The notes under the pieces are model-generated. The model made no database searches. It saw only the letters and a program-made list of their open reading frames with translations, and had not been told where the DNA came from. The position numbers and the translations under genes are program-made. Positions 8,403 to 15,828 of a DNA stretch of 24,401 bases are shown piece by piece. Source of the stretch: a virus; the IMG/VR virus record IMGVR_UViG_3300048768_000191, positions 1 to 24,401 of that record. The stretch is one strand, 5' to 3'. Each line of letters opens with the position of its first letter. Position 1 is the first letter of the stretch.

Positions 8403-8606
8403 ATGCGATTATTATTGATATTCGTAGTTTTATTTATTTTCTGTGCGACTATTGGAGGATCACACACAAGTGTTTATGTGGATAGTAAGAAAGAATTGGG
8501 CAATGTTACTGATGATCTACAAAAAAAGAACATAAAATATAAGATCATACCGTATGATATAGGCATCTATGAGATACAGTATCAAGAGCCTAAAAATAAA
8601 AGGTAA
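8403..8606 (+). CDS. Small membrane-anchored or secreted protein, function unknown
   Basis: A 67-residue protein. The first ~18 residues (MRLLLIFVVLFIFCATIGG) form a strongly hydrophobic signal peptide or anchor. The remaining ~48 residues are soluble and could form a small alpha/beta domain (KELGNVTDDLQKKNIKYKI, then GIYEIQYQEP). The ribosome site is weak (AGGTTG, 8392-8397). It forms a pair with the preceding lipoprotein-like gene, so the two may act together in the envelope, for example in lysis or superinfection exclusion; this is inference from adjacency only. Confidence 0.5.
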   Translation: MRLLLIFVVLFIFCATIGGSHTSVYVDSKKELGNVTDDLQKKNIKYKIIPYDIGIYEIQYQEPKNKR

Positions 8607-8626
8607 TAAACTGTTAATATTTTTAT

Positions 8627-8635
8627 CATATAAAA
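8627..8635 (+). promoter_or_regulatory. CATATAAAA motif, candidate late promoter element
   Basis: Exact copy of the nonamer CATATAAAA, 46 bases (first base to start codon) upstream of the 8673 gene. It resembles the T4 late promoter core TATAAATA, which works without a -35 box. The function is inferred from recurrence only. Confidence 0.4.
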
Positions 8636-8672
8636 GATGTTCTGTTTAATCAGATAATAAAGGAGCGTTAAC

Positions 8673-9473
8673 ATGGATCTTCAGAAGCATGCTGAAAAAC
8701 TTTTGAAATTAGCTGAACAAATAGAAAAAGAAGCCTCTGATAATACTTTTTTTATTTGTTCTCACTGTAATCATACGGCTTCTTTAGCTGAGATTAATGA
8801 TAGACGTGTTAAGTGTGCTGCTCAAGAAGATCCTGAGCTTACAGTTAAGGCAGTTACTATCAATGATGCTGTAGCATGTCCTGTTCCTGGATGCGAAGGT
8901 AAGATGGCATATGTGTCTACAGATACTAGTGAAAAATTCTATACTGAAGAAAAAGAATCAGCTGAAGACCCTATGTTAGAAGATACCGTTAAAGAGGATA
9001 AGGGGGAGCCCGCTGAGAAACCAGCCGAAGAGCCTGCTGCTAAAGATAAAAAAGATGATGATTTAGATTCTGAAATTGATAAGCTTTTTGAAGATGTTGA
9101 GACACAGAATGCAAAAGCCAAGCAGGAAAAAGTTGATAATGTTGATACGATTCAAAAAGCTAGAAAAGAAAAGAAAGTAAAAGAGCAGGAAACTGATCTA
9201 TTGGGTGATCCTAATAAAGAGAAAAGTGAAACTCCAAAAGATGAAGACCCGTTATCAGAACCTTCTCCTAAAACTGAGCCAGATCCTTCTGCGGTAAAAG
9301 GTGATAATTCAGAAAAGATGGATACGGAACCAGCAGAACCAGAAACTAAAAAAGAGGAAAAGCCGAAGAAGAAAAAAGAGCCCATAGATCTTGAAAAGAA
9401 GGATATTCCTAAATTCAAGTCTAAGCAAGCAACCGAGAGGTATGAGAACTCTCGTGCTCGTTATACTGTTTAA
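8673..9473 (+). CDS. Zinc-ribbon protein with long acidic low-complexity tail
   Basis: A 266-residue protein with a clear AGGAG site before the ATG. Residues 1-22 form an amphipathic helix (LQKHAEKLLKLAEQIEKEAS). Residues ~28-75 hold a probable zinc ribbon: CSHC at 29-32, then a Cys in VKCAA, then CPVPGC. From ~95 onward the protein is dominated by Glu, Lys, Asp and Pro (KPAEEPAAKDKKDDDLD), with no predicted fold, and it ends in a basic segment (FKSKQATERYENSRARYTV). Charged, disordered proteins of this kind in late phage operons are often scaffolding, prohead-core or internal head proteins, which is the best guess here. A hairpin follows the stop codon. Confidence 0.55.
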   Translation: MDLQKHAEKLLKLAEQIEKEASDNTFFICSHCNHTASLAEINDRRVKCAAQEDPELTVKAVTINDAVACPVPGCEGKMAYVSTDTSEKFYTEEKESAEDPMLEDTVKEDKGEPAEKPAEEPAAKDKKDDDLDSEIDKLFEDVETQNAKAKQEKVDNVDTIQKARKEKKVKEQETDLLGDPNKEKSETPKDEDPLSEPSPKTEPDPSAVKGDNSEKMDTEPAEPETKKEEKPKKKKEPIDLEKKDIPKFKSKQATERYENSRARYTV

Positions 9474-9486
9474 GTTATGCTTTTAA

Positions 9487-9515
9487 TAAGGGAAAGCGTT
9501 AAATGCTTTCCCTTA
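9487..9515 (+). terminator. Perfect-stem hairpin, candidate terminator
   Basis: Eleven-base stem (TAAGGGAAAGC pairing with GCTTTCCCTTA) around a 7-base loop, 13 bases after the 8673 gene. The run of T that would make a classical intrinsic terminator is missing (AAATACAT follows), so it may instead be a weak terminator or an mRNA-end stabiliser. Confidence 0.5.
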
Positions 9516-9519
9516 AATA

Positions 9520-9528
9520 CATATAAAA
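9520..9528 (+). promoter_or_regulatory. CATATAAAA motif, candidate late promoter element
   Basis: Exact copy of the recurring nonamer. It lies immediately after the hairpin at 9487-9515 and 26 bases before the start of the 9546 gene. The terminator-then-promoter order supports a transcription-unit boundary. Confidence 0.45.
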
Positions 9529-9545
9529 TGAAATTGAGATAACAC

Positions 9546-10220
9546 ATGATTACAGTCAGGGGAGAGAATCCTGAAACAGTCCCTCTGCCGGAACTCCAAG
9601 ATTTTATATATTACAAACAGGTAAAGACTTTTTCAGAAGAGGAGTATAAAAAATCTAATAGCTTAAAGATAGCTATAAGTAAAGGTAGCGTCATTGTACT
9701 TAAAAGGGTAAATGAAAAATTTTCAAATTTTGAAGTACCCGAAGGTTTAAAAGATAATACAATAGATAAGAACTCCTCTGATTTAAATCCTCTTTTTGAT
9801 TTATTAAAGAATCTTGAATCTAAAATAGAGCAATCTAATACTTCTAATAGTAACAATATAACAATAGACCTTTTAGTACAGAAGATAGACGCTTTGGAGA
9901 AGAAATTACAAGGTCCAGTTCCGTCAGATAATAGTGCTCTTTTAGATACTATCCATAAATTGGAAGAAAAAGTTAATCAGACTACTAATAATCCAGCATT
10001 TCAAAAGTTAGAGGAAGTTTTATTAAAGTTGTCAGGGATATCTTCTAAGATGTCTCCTGATAAAAAAGTTGATGCTGAAGCACCTGAAGAAGTATATGTC
10101 CCGAATATTAAAGTTGAGGATGGTAATTCTCATATAAATCTTAAGGTACGTACGATAGAGAGAAGTGACGATATAAACAGTGCGGCAGCGGCACTTAAAA
10201 AGATAAAAAAATCTACTTAA
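9546..10220 (+). CDS. Coiled-coil virion-associated protein, function unknown
   Basis: A 224-residue protein. Residues 1-60 are a mixed alpha/beta region (ITVRGENPETVPLPELQDF, later KIAISKGSVIVLKRV). Residues ~78-170 carry heptad-like segments typical of coiled coils (LLKNLESKIEQ, LVQKIDALEKKLQ, TIHKLEEKVNQ) separated by Ser/Asn-rich linkers. The last ~40 residues form a distinct conserved-looking tail (EEVYVPNIKVEDGNSHINLK, then ALKKIKKST). There is no clear ribosome site and the gene starts 30 bases after a hairpin. It is followed 13 bases later by the next gene, which has its own AGGAG site, so they are probably co-transcribed. A structural or assembly role is inferred from context. Confidence 0.5.
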   Translation: MITVRGENPETVPLPELQDFIYYKQVKTFSEEEYKKSNSLKIAISKGSVIVLKRVNEKFSNFEVPEGLKDNTIDKNSSDLNPLFDLLKNLESKIEQSNTSNSNNITIDLLVQKIDALEKKLQGPVPSDNSALLDTIHKLEEKVNQTTNNPAFQKLEEVLLKLSGISSKMSPDKKVDAEAPEEVYVPNIKVEDGNSHINLKVRTIERSDDINSAAAALKKIKKST

Positions 10221-10233
10221 AAAGGAGTATAAC

Positions 10234-11148
10234 ATGGAACAGAATCAGGACAAGTCTAAGGACAAGGCTAAGTTTGAGGAACAGCGTAAGGATTTGGATC
10301 AGGACTCAGAAAAAGAAGGAGCTATTAGCTATAAAATGAAAAATGTAGAAGGTGAGCCAAGAAAAAGTATAAGGGAAGCAATAGCAGAGCAAAGTAATGA
10401 TCCAAGTCTTAATAAAACTGCTGATCAGTCGCAAGATAAAAAGTTTTTGGACAAAGAAAAAGCTTCATATCTTTTTGATGATGATGAAATATCGGTGTTA
10501 GAGAAAGATTTGAATGAAATGAATAAGAATCCGTACGGTTATGGTGAAGATGGCGAGTTAGACAAAGATTATCTTAAATCTTTAGAGGACAATCAGGAAA
10601 CACTTGAAAAAATACTTGAAGAGGGATATGATAATGAAAAGTTGGTTTCTTCATCTATAATTTTTGAAAATGTTATAGATAGTTCAGTTAGAAAACTTAA
10701 AATTGTTGAAAATACTGATAATGCTATAAAAGATAAAATAGCTAATCAGATAACTGGAATAGCTACAGGATTAGCCAATCAAAAAGGCCTTTCTAAGATA
10801 TGGGCTATTAAGGAAAAATTTGGTGTCGAAGAAGATAAAGATATGACGGAAGAAAAGGCTTTTCAAAAGGAATCTCAAAAAGTAGATGATAAATTTTATA
10901 AAGATTTTAGAATCTTTAAGGAAGGGTATAAGTATACCATACCGGTAATCTGCCCGACATGCAAAAGTAATAAATTAATTAAAATATTATTTTTTAAGAT
11001 TAAATGCCCTACATGCAAAGGTACTGGGAGTATCCAGGTAAATGCAGAAGAATATGTTAGTAAATTAAGGAGTACTCAAAAAACAGAAGTACCAGAAAAA
11101 AGGACTAGGACATTAATTTTTGATGATCAAAAAATTGTAAATTTTTAA
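10234..11148 (+). CDS. Charged protein with C-terminal DnaJ-like zinc knuckles
   Basis: A 304-residue protein with an AAAAAGGAG ribosome site. The N-terminal ~100 residues are hydrophilic and probably disordered. Residues ~115-215 are helical (LEKILEEGYDNEKLVSSSII). The C-terminal part holds two Cys pairs, CPTCKSN (~251-254) and CPTCKGTGSIQ (~267-274). The CxxCxGxG form is that of half a DnaJ-type zinc finger. The J domain itself is absent, so this is not a DnaJ co-chaperone. In large phages such knuckles occur in structural or assembly proteins. It lies next to the actin/Hsp70-fold gene, which makes a partnership with that protein conceivable but unproven. Confidence 0.5.
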   Translation: MEQNQDKSKDKAKFEEQRKDLDQDSEKEGAISYKMKNVEGEPRKSIREAIAEQSNDPSLNKTADQSQDKKFLDKEKASYLFDDDEISVLEKDLNEMNKNPYGYGEDGELDKDYLKSLEDNQETLEKILEEGYDNEKLVSSSIIFENVIDSSVRKLKIVENTDNAIKDKIANQITGIATGLANQKGLSKIWAIKEKFGVEEDKDMTEEKAFQKESQKVDDKFYKDFRIFKEGYKYTIPVICPTCKSNKLIKILFFKIKCPTCKGTGSIQVNAEEYVSKLRSTQKTEVPEKRTRTLIFDDQKIVNF

Positions 11149-11151
11149 ATC

Positions 11152-11160
11152 CATATAAAA
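11152..11160 (+). promoter_or_regulatory. CATATAAAA motif, candidate late promoter element
   Basis: Exact copy of the recurring nonamer, 3 bases after the previous stop codon and 33 bases before the start of the actin-like gene. Confidence 0.4.
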
Positions 11161-11184
11161 TAAACTTTAAAAAGGAGTTTACAA

Positions 11185-12198
11185 ATGGCTAAAGGATTGG
11201 ATATCGGGACATGCTGGCTTGCATGTGCATCTAAAGATCCAAAGAACCCTCAGTCAGAAGTGCAGATTAATTCTGTGAGAGATGCATTTTTGGATATTGA
11301 AGCAGACCCTACTGTTTTAAATATGCTTAAAATGTCTAATGTTTCCTATATACAAGAAAAGGACAGTGTATATGTTATAGGGGAAAGTGCGTTATCTTTA
11401 GCAAACATGTTTAAAAGAGAGGCTCGTAGACCTTTGAGCAAAGGTATCATATCTCCTGGAGAGTTGGATGCTGAAAAGGTACTCTCTATTTTAATTAAAA
11501 GTATTTTGAAAGAGCCACAAGTAGAAAACGAAATAGTCTATTATAGTGTACCGGCTAAAGCCCTGGACAATAACGTTGATATAGTTTATCATGAGGCTAT
11601 TTTTAAAAAAGTGATAGAAAATTGTGGTAGCTATAGGGCTGTGTCTATGAATGAGGCAGCTGCTATAGTTTATTCCAACTGTGAGGAGAGTGGATTTACT
11701 GCTTTGGCAAGTTCTTTCGGAGCAGGTTTAGTTAATACATCCTTGCTGTACAGAACGCTTATTGGTATGTCTTTTTCAACCATGAATTCAGGCGATTGGA
11801 TTGATTTTTCAGCAGCCAAGGCTACTGGTAGTACCGCAACGAAGATAATGATGGTAAAAGAACGTGGGGTAAATCTTTTAAATCCAGAAGAAGGGGATCC
11901 TAAACAAATACGTGAGAGAGAAGCAATTACAGTTTATTATAAAAATTTGATAAGAAATGCTATAGACAGTATTAAAAAGGAGTTTAAAAAAGATCAAAGT
12001 ACTATAGAATTACCAGATAAAATACCTTGGATTATTTCAGGTGGGACCAGTTTAGCTAAGAATTTTCTTCCACTTTTTCAACAAGAGTTCAATAAAATTA
12101 AAGACAATTTTCCTATTAGCGTGTCTGAGATTCGTATGGCCGCAGACCCTCTTAATGGGGTCGCAAAAGGATTATTAATTGCAGCAATGAATGATTAG
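11185..12198 (+). CDS. Actin/Hsp70-superfamily protein (ParM/MreB/FtsA-like fold)
   Basis: A 337-residue protein with an AAAAAGGAG ribosome site. Phosphate-1 loop is GLDIGTCWLAC (4-14). Connect-1 resembles MNEAAAIVYS (155-164), where the family usually has E-P-x-A-A-A. Phosphate-2 is SSFGAGLVNTS (176-186). SGDWIDFSAAKATG (202-215) matches the GGxxID segment of MreB/FtsA/Hsp70 proteins. The adenosine motif is WIISGGTSLAKNF (282-294). Order and spacing fit the superfamily, and the length is like that of ParM or MreB. The family's usual acidic residues of phosphate-2 are replaced by Ser177 and Asn184, so ATP hydrolysis may be altered. Filament formation for DNA or capsid positioning is possible; because the gene sits among virion genes, an assembly chaperone role is also possible. 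Confidence 0.75.
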   Translation: MAKGLDIGTCWLACASKDPKNPQSEVQINSVRDAFLDIEADPTVLNMLKMSNVSYIQEKDSVYVIGESALSLANMFKREARRPLSKGIISPGELDAEKVLSILIKSILKEPQVENEIVYYSVPAKALDNNVDIVYHEAIFKKVIENCGSYRAVSMNEAAAIVYSNCEESGFTALASSFGAGLVNTSLLYRTLIGMSFSTMNSGDWIDFSAAKATGSTATKIMMVKERGVNLLNPEEGDPKQIREREAITVYYKNLIRNAIDSIKKEFKKDQSTIELPDKIPWIISGGTSLAKNFLPLFQQEFNKIKDNFPISVSEIRMAADPLNGVAKGLLIAAMND

Positions 12199-12233
12199 GT
12201 ATAATTTTACTTATTATAGTATTCTATTCATAA

Positions 12234-12382
12234 ATTTTCCTATAATATACGGGTAAGGAAAATACCTGTATCAAACCTATAGCTTGTGGAATAATAAGAA
12301 TATGATTTAGAGCCAAGAGTCAAAGATAGTAATACCACAAGCTTACTATTTTTGTAGGTGTTTCCTCACCGTCTTGGCTTTA
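12234..12382 (+). ncRNA. Candidate structured RNA leader with two interleaved stem pairs
   Basis: The 202-base gap before the zinc-repeat endonuclease is full of complementary segments. ATTTTCCT (12234-12241) pairs with AGGAAAAT (12256-12263), and this interleaves with 12247-12255 pairing to 12263-12271 (nine pairs, one G-U). AGCTTGTGG (12281-12289) pairs perfectly with CCACAAGCT (12335-12343). This interleaves with AGCCAAGA (12311-12318, extendable to 12308) pairing with TCTTGGCT (12372-12379, extendable to 12382). ATAGTAA (12326-12332) can pair with TTACTAT (12343-12349), and GGTG with CACC (12357-12370). Interleaved order means pseudoknots. A TATAAT box at 12241-12246 overlaps it. No known RNA class was matched. 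It may be a stand-alone RNA or a 5' leader controlling the endonuclease. Confidence 0.4.
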
Positions 12383-12400
12383 TTTTTAAGAAAAGATTGT

Positions 12401-14170
12401 ATGAAAAAACTTACACAGGATGAATTTATAGAAAAAGCCACGTCTGTTCACGGGGATAAATATGATTATTCTACAGTTAGGTACACTAATGCTATTACTA
12501 AAGTTTTGATTATATGTAAAATTCATGGTGAATTTTTTCAGAGCCCTAATAGTCATTTAAGTGGATGTGGGTGCTTTTTATGTAATAAAATTAAACAATC
12601 AATGAATATATATGAATTTATTAAAAAAGCTGTAAAAATTCATGGAAACAAATATGATTATTCAGGAGTTCAATATGTAAATGTTGCTACAAAAATATAC
12701 GTTGTGTGTAGAATTCATGGGGGATTTTATCAGACTCCTTCAAGTCATTTGTGTGGCCATGGCTGTCCTGAATGTGGTAGGTTGCAAAATATAAGTAAAC
12801 AAATGCATGGAAATAAAGAAAATTTTATAAAAAAATCCATATTCATGCACGGAGAAAGGTATGATTATTCTAAAGTTAACTATGTTAATATTAAAACAAA
12901 GGTATGTATTATTTGTAAGATCCATGGGGAATTTTTGCAGGATTTTAATAATCATTTAAAAGGTAGGGGTTGCCCAGTGTGTGGTAAATTGTCAAGGAGT
13001 ATTAAAAATACTTTAGATAAAAATGAATTCATAACGAAAGCAGTATTGATTCATGGTTATAAATATGATTATTCAAAAGTTGAATATATTAGTACTAAAG
13101 ATAAAATATGTGTTATCTGTAAGATTCATGGGGATTTTTTGCAGGCTCCTTGTCAGCATTTAAGAGGCTCAGGATGTCCTGCATGTAGTAAATTAAATGC
13201 TAGCTCTATAATTAGATTAACTAAAGAAGAGTTTATTATGAAGTCTAAAATTTCACATGGGATAAATATGTATGATTATTCAAAAGTAGAATATAAAGAT
13301 TTAAAAACAAAAATTTATATTATATGTAAAATTCATGGAAGTTTTTATCAGAGACCATCCGATCATTTATTAGGATGTGGTTGTCCTAAATGTGCTTTGG
13401 ACAAAAAAAGATTGTCTACCGAAGAGTTTATTAAGCGAGCTATAGCAATTCATGGAAAAGATAAATATGATTATTCAAATATTAAATATGTTGATAGTTC
13501 TACTAAAATATGTTTTACTTGTAAATTACATGGAAATTTTTACCAAAAACCTATTAATCACTTAAAGGGATATGGATGCCCTACTTGTACAAAAATAAGT
13601 ATAACGGAAAGAAGTACCTCAACTAAACAGAAGTTTATAGAAAGAGCTATTAAGATACATGGTGAAGGAAAATATGATTATTCAAAAGTAAAATATATTA
13701 ATAATCATGTAAAAATATGTATTATATGTAAAATACACGGTGAATTCTACCAAAAGCCAAATAATCATTTATCAGGGCATGGGTGTGAAAATTGCACGAT
13801 TATTTCTTCTGGAGAAAAGTTTATAAAAAAGTGGTTAGTGTCCAACAATGTAGAGTATAAACAACAACAGACATATTCAAATTTAAGGGGATTTAATAAT
13901 AAAAAACTTTTAAAGTTTGATTTTTATGTCCCTATTAAAAATTTGCTCGTAGAGTTTGATGGGGAGCAGCATTATAGACCAGTACAATTTAAAGGTATGT
14001 CTAAAGAAAAAGCTATTAATCAGTTTAAAAGAACGCAATATAATGATGTTATTAAAAATAAGTATTGTTTAGACAATAATATACCCTTATTAAGAATATC
14101 CTATAAAGATTTTAAACGTCTACCTGAAATATTGTCTGAAAGTATTCTTAAAGTAAAATTAGCAGCATAA
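12401..14170 (+). CDS. Seven-repeat zinc-finger (DUF723-type) PD-(D/E)XK-like endonuclease
   Basis: The ATG at 12401 (MKKLTQDEFIEKATSVHG) is chosen over an in-frame TTG at 12374 because the first repeat begins right after it; the protein is then 589 residues. Seven tandem units of ~62-66 residues follow the pattern F-x-x-K-A-x-x-x-HG-x-KYDYS, then C-K-x-HG-x-F-x-Q, then HL-x-G-x-GC-x-x-C, each supplying Cys and His ligands. This matches DUF723-type repeats. The last ~120 residues form a Vsr-like or PD-(D/E)XK nuclease: GEKFIKKWL, LKFDFYVP, LLVEFDGEQHY, NDVIKNKYCLDNNIPLLRIS. These proteins are thought to be free-standing homing endonucleases. It is flanked by a folded leader and a strong terminator, forming a self-contained mobile cassette. 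Its codons look more A/T-rich than those of the neighbouring tail genes. Confidence 0.75.
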   Translation: MKKLTQDEFIEKATSVHGDKYDYSTVRYTNAITKVLIICKIHGEFFQSPNSHLSGCGCFLCNKIKQSMNIYEFIKKAVKIHGNKYDYSGVQYVNVATKIYVVCRIHGGFYQTPSSHLCGHGCPECGRLQNISKQMHGNKENFIKKSIFMHGERYDYSKVNYVNIKTKVCIICKIHGEFLQDFNNHLKGRGCPVCGKLSRSIKNTLDKNEFITKAVLIHGYKYDYSKVEYISTKDKICVICKIHGDFLQAPCQHLRGSGCPACSKLNASSIIRLTKEEFIMKSKISHGINMYDYSKVEYKDLKTKIYIICKIHGSFYQRPSDHLLGCGCPKCALDKKRLSTEEFIKRAIAIHGKDKYDYSNIKYVDSSTKICFTCKLHGNFYQKPINHLKGYGCPTCTKISITERSTSTKQKFIERAIKIHGEGKYDYSKVKYINNHVKICIICKIHGEFYQKPNNHLSGHGCENCTIISSGEKFIKKWLVSNNVEYKQQQTYSNLRGFNNKKLLKFDFYVPIKNLLVEFDGEQHYRPVQFKGMSKEKAINQFKRTQYNDVIKNKYCLDNNIPLLRISYKDFKRLPEILSESILKVKLAA

Positions 14171-14192
14171 TCTGTAAGTAATAGTATTTTAT

Positions 14193-14230
14193 AAAAAAAA
14201 GGATATTCCTTAGCAGGAGTATCCTTTTTT
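14193..14230 (+). terminator. Rho-independent terminator
   Basis: Stem GGATA/TATCC plus CCT/AGG with a small TT/AG bulge and a TAGC loop, flanked by eight A upstream and six T downstream, so the A/T runs extend the stem. It ends transcription of the endonuclease cassette before the neck-like gene. Confidence 0.85.
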
Positions 14231-14252
14231 AATTATCTATTCATGTTATCCC

Positions 14253-14261
14253 CCTATAAAA
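14253..14261 (+). promoter_or_regulatory. CCTATAAAA variant of the late motif
   Basis: One-base variant of CATATAAAA, 31 bases before the start of the 14284 gene and just after the strong terminator; an identical variant occurs before the sheath gene (16371-16379). An ATAGGAG ribosome site follows at 14268-14274. Confidence 0.4.
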
Positions 14262-14283
14262 GGATCTATAGGAGATAATCATA

Positions 14284-15747
14284 ATGGACTACATGGATAG
14301 CAGGCTTCTCAGAACAATTAAAAGAAGGGTTTTTGACGAGCTTACCGATAGTTTGCAACAAAACTCAAATTTTCGTGATAGAGTAAAAGCTTATCATAAA
14401 TTTCCATATTCTGAACGACCCCAAATGGGAATTGTTCTGCGTAACAGCTCGTCCACGAGGCAAAGACTGTCCCCAGACGATTATGCTGCAGAGCTTAGTA
14501 GCCACGTAGCTTTAGCCAGTGCAAAAGATAAAGAAGGCAGAATTTTAAAATGGGTTTGGGAAGATCAAACTAACCTAACCAAATTTCAGCTTAATGAGGA
14601 TGTCTCCTCCCAATTAAGTGGTGATACTAACTTTGGGACAAATAGAGTTTTTACAGTACAGCATAAACCGATAGTAGCAGGTACTTTTAATTCCAAGACA
14701 GCACATAATTTTGCTCAGGTATCTGTAACTGTAAACGGGAATGTTACTTTTCCTGAATACGTAAATGGTACAAAGGGTATAATTATACTCCAACAAGCAC
14801 CCTCAGTAGGGTCTGTAGTTTTAATCTCCTACGAGTATCTCAATCTTACTCCACCCGGTAGATACTATATCGAAATAATCAATGACGATCAATTTGTTAT
14901 AGATCCGTTGTATGTTGTAACAAAAGAGGAATTAATAAACAGGACTACAGGAACGGAACTTACCGCACAGACTGAAAATCATAGTTTACTTCCTAATTTT
15001 GATGTCTTATATACTCTTAAAAATAAATATTTAAGATGTAAAAATGATTACGAATATAGGATAAATCTTGTTAGAGGTACAGACTATACTATCGATACCT
15101 ATGGAACTATAACTTTTTTACACCCTTTACCAGTTGATACCTCTTTGTATGCTAATTATCGTTGGATCGGGGATGAGTTAGGTCCTTTTGAATTATCTAA
15201 AAAGGAATATATATACAATAATACTGTTCTTCCTGGAGTTATCCTTGGTTTCAGTAATGAAAGAATAGTAGGCGATAAAAATGTTATAATTGTTTATCCT
15301 AAAAGGGAGCAAGCAGCACGAGTTTATAGTGGTCACTGGATGATGAATTTTGATATAGAAGTTATATGTAGAGATCCTGTACAACTTCCTGATCTTACTG
15401 ATTGGATAGTAAATGATATGTGGAGTAGGAAAAGAGTAAGGCTCATTATGGAAGGTCTTACTATGGAGTCCCTTGAGCCAGGTGGTGAAATAGAAGATGT
15501 GTATGATGAGAATACTGGAGATCAATATTATAGAAATTCAGTTTCTTTAACATTAATAAGCGAATGGAAGAGATTTGAGCCATACCTTACTGAGATAATG
15601 GATTATGATATGATGCTGTATCCATTTGTTAAGACTGTAGACTATGTTGTTAATAATCAAGGAAAAATATTAGAGATGTCTGTTGTCCCTAATTCAAAGC
15701 CCTTTGAAGTTAAATATCCTGAAGTAGGATATGTTCGTTACTACTAA
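14284..15747 (+). CDS. Neck/tail-completion-like virion structural protein
   Basis: A 487-residue protein with an AGGAG site. The N-terminal ~60 residues are helical and basic (LLRTIKRRVFDELTDSL). Residues 120-187 are the recurring beta module (KPIVAG ... VLISYEYLN). A second related piece is at ~262-295 (GTDYTIDTYGTITFLHPLP ... LYANYRW). Residues ~340-450 form a compact alpha/beta domain (WMMNFDIEVICRDP, LTDWIVNDMW, EGGE-like turn, SVSLTLISEWKRFEPYL) of the kind found in tail terminator and connector proteins. It is placed upstream of sheath, tube and tape measure, where myoviruses encode neck or tail-completion proteins. The role is inferred from position and general architecture; no family is certain. 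Confidence 0.55.
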   Translation: MDYMDSRLLRTIKRRVFDELTDSLQQNSNFRDRVKAYHKFPYSERPQMGIVLRNSSSTRQRLSPDDYAAELSSHVALASAKDKEGRILKWVWEDQTNLTKFQLNEDVSSQLSGDTNFGTNRVFTVQHKPIVAGTFNSKTAHNFAQVSVTVNGNVTFPEYVNGTKGIIILQQAPSVGSVVLISYEYLNLTPPGRYYIEIINDDQFVIDPLYVVTKEELINRTTGTELTAQTENHSLLPNFDVLYTLKNKYLRCKNDYEYRINLVRGTDYTIDTYGTITFLHPLPVDTSLYANYRWIGDELGPFELSKKEYIYNNTVLPGVILGFSNERIVGDKNVIIVYPKREQAARVYSGHWMMNFDIEVICRDPVQLPDLTDWIVNDMWSRKRVRLIMEGLTMESLEPGGEIEDVYDENTGDQYYRNSVSLTLISEWKRFEPYLTEIMDYDMMLYPFVKTVDYVVNNQGKILEMSVVPNSKPFEVKYPEVGYVRYY

Positions 15748-15806
15748 AGATTTAAGGCGAATACTCTATTAATATTTTTTCATTTTTACATATACATATT
15801 TTAAAT

Positions 15807-15815
15807 AATATAAAA
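15807..15815 (+). promoter_or_regulatory. AATATAAAA variant of the late motif
   Basis: One-base variant of CATATAAAA ending one base before the AGGAGG ribosome site (15817-15822) of the FmdB-like gene. If this were a -10 element, the transcript would start at or inside the ribosome site, so a promoter role here is doubtful. Confidence 0.25.
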
Positions 15816-15828
15816 TAGGAGGTTTCAA

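Noticed and set aside
12281-12382. HDV-like ribozyme.
   Set aside because: The stem order resembles one, but the joiner between the first two stems is too long (~18 bases) and the joiner carrying the catalytic C before the last stem is only one base.
12374-12400. Upstream TTG start for the zinc-repeat endonuclease.
   Set aside because: It lies inside the final stem of the leader and lacks a ribosome site; the ATG at 12401 begins the first repeat directly.
12199-14283. Group I intron.
   Set aside because: The flanking genes are complete without any exon joining, the span between stems is too short for a P4-P6 domain, and no guanosine-binding P7 core was found. A terminator ends the cassette.
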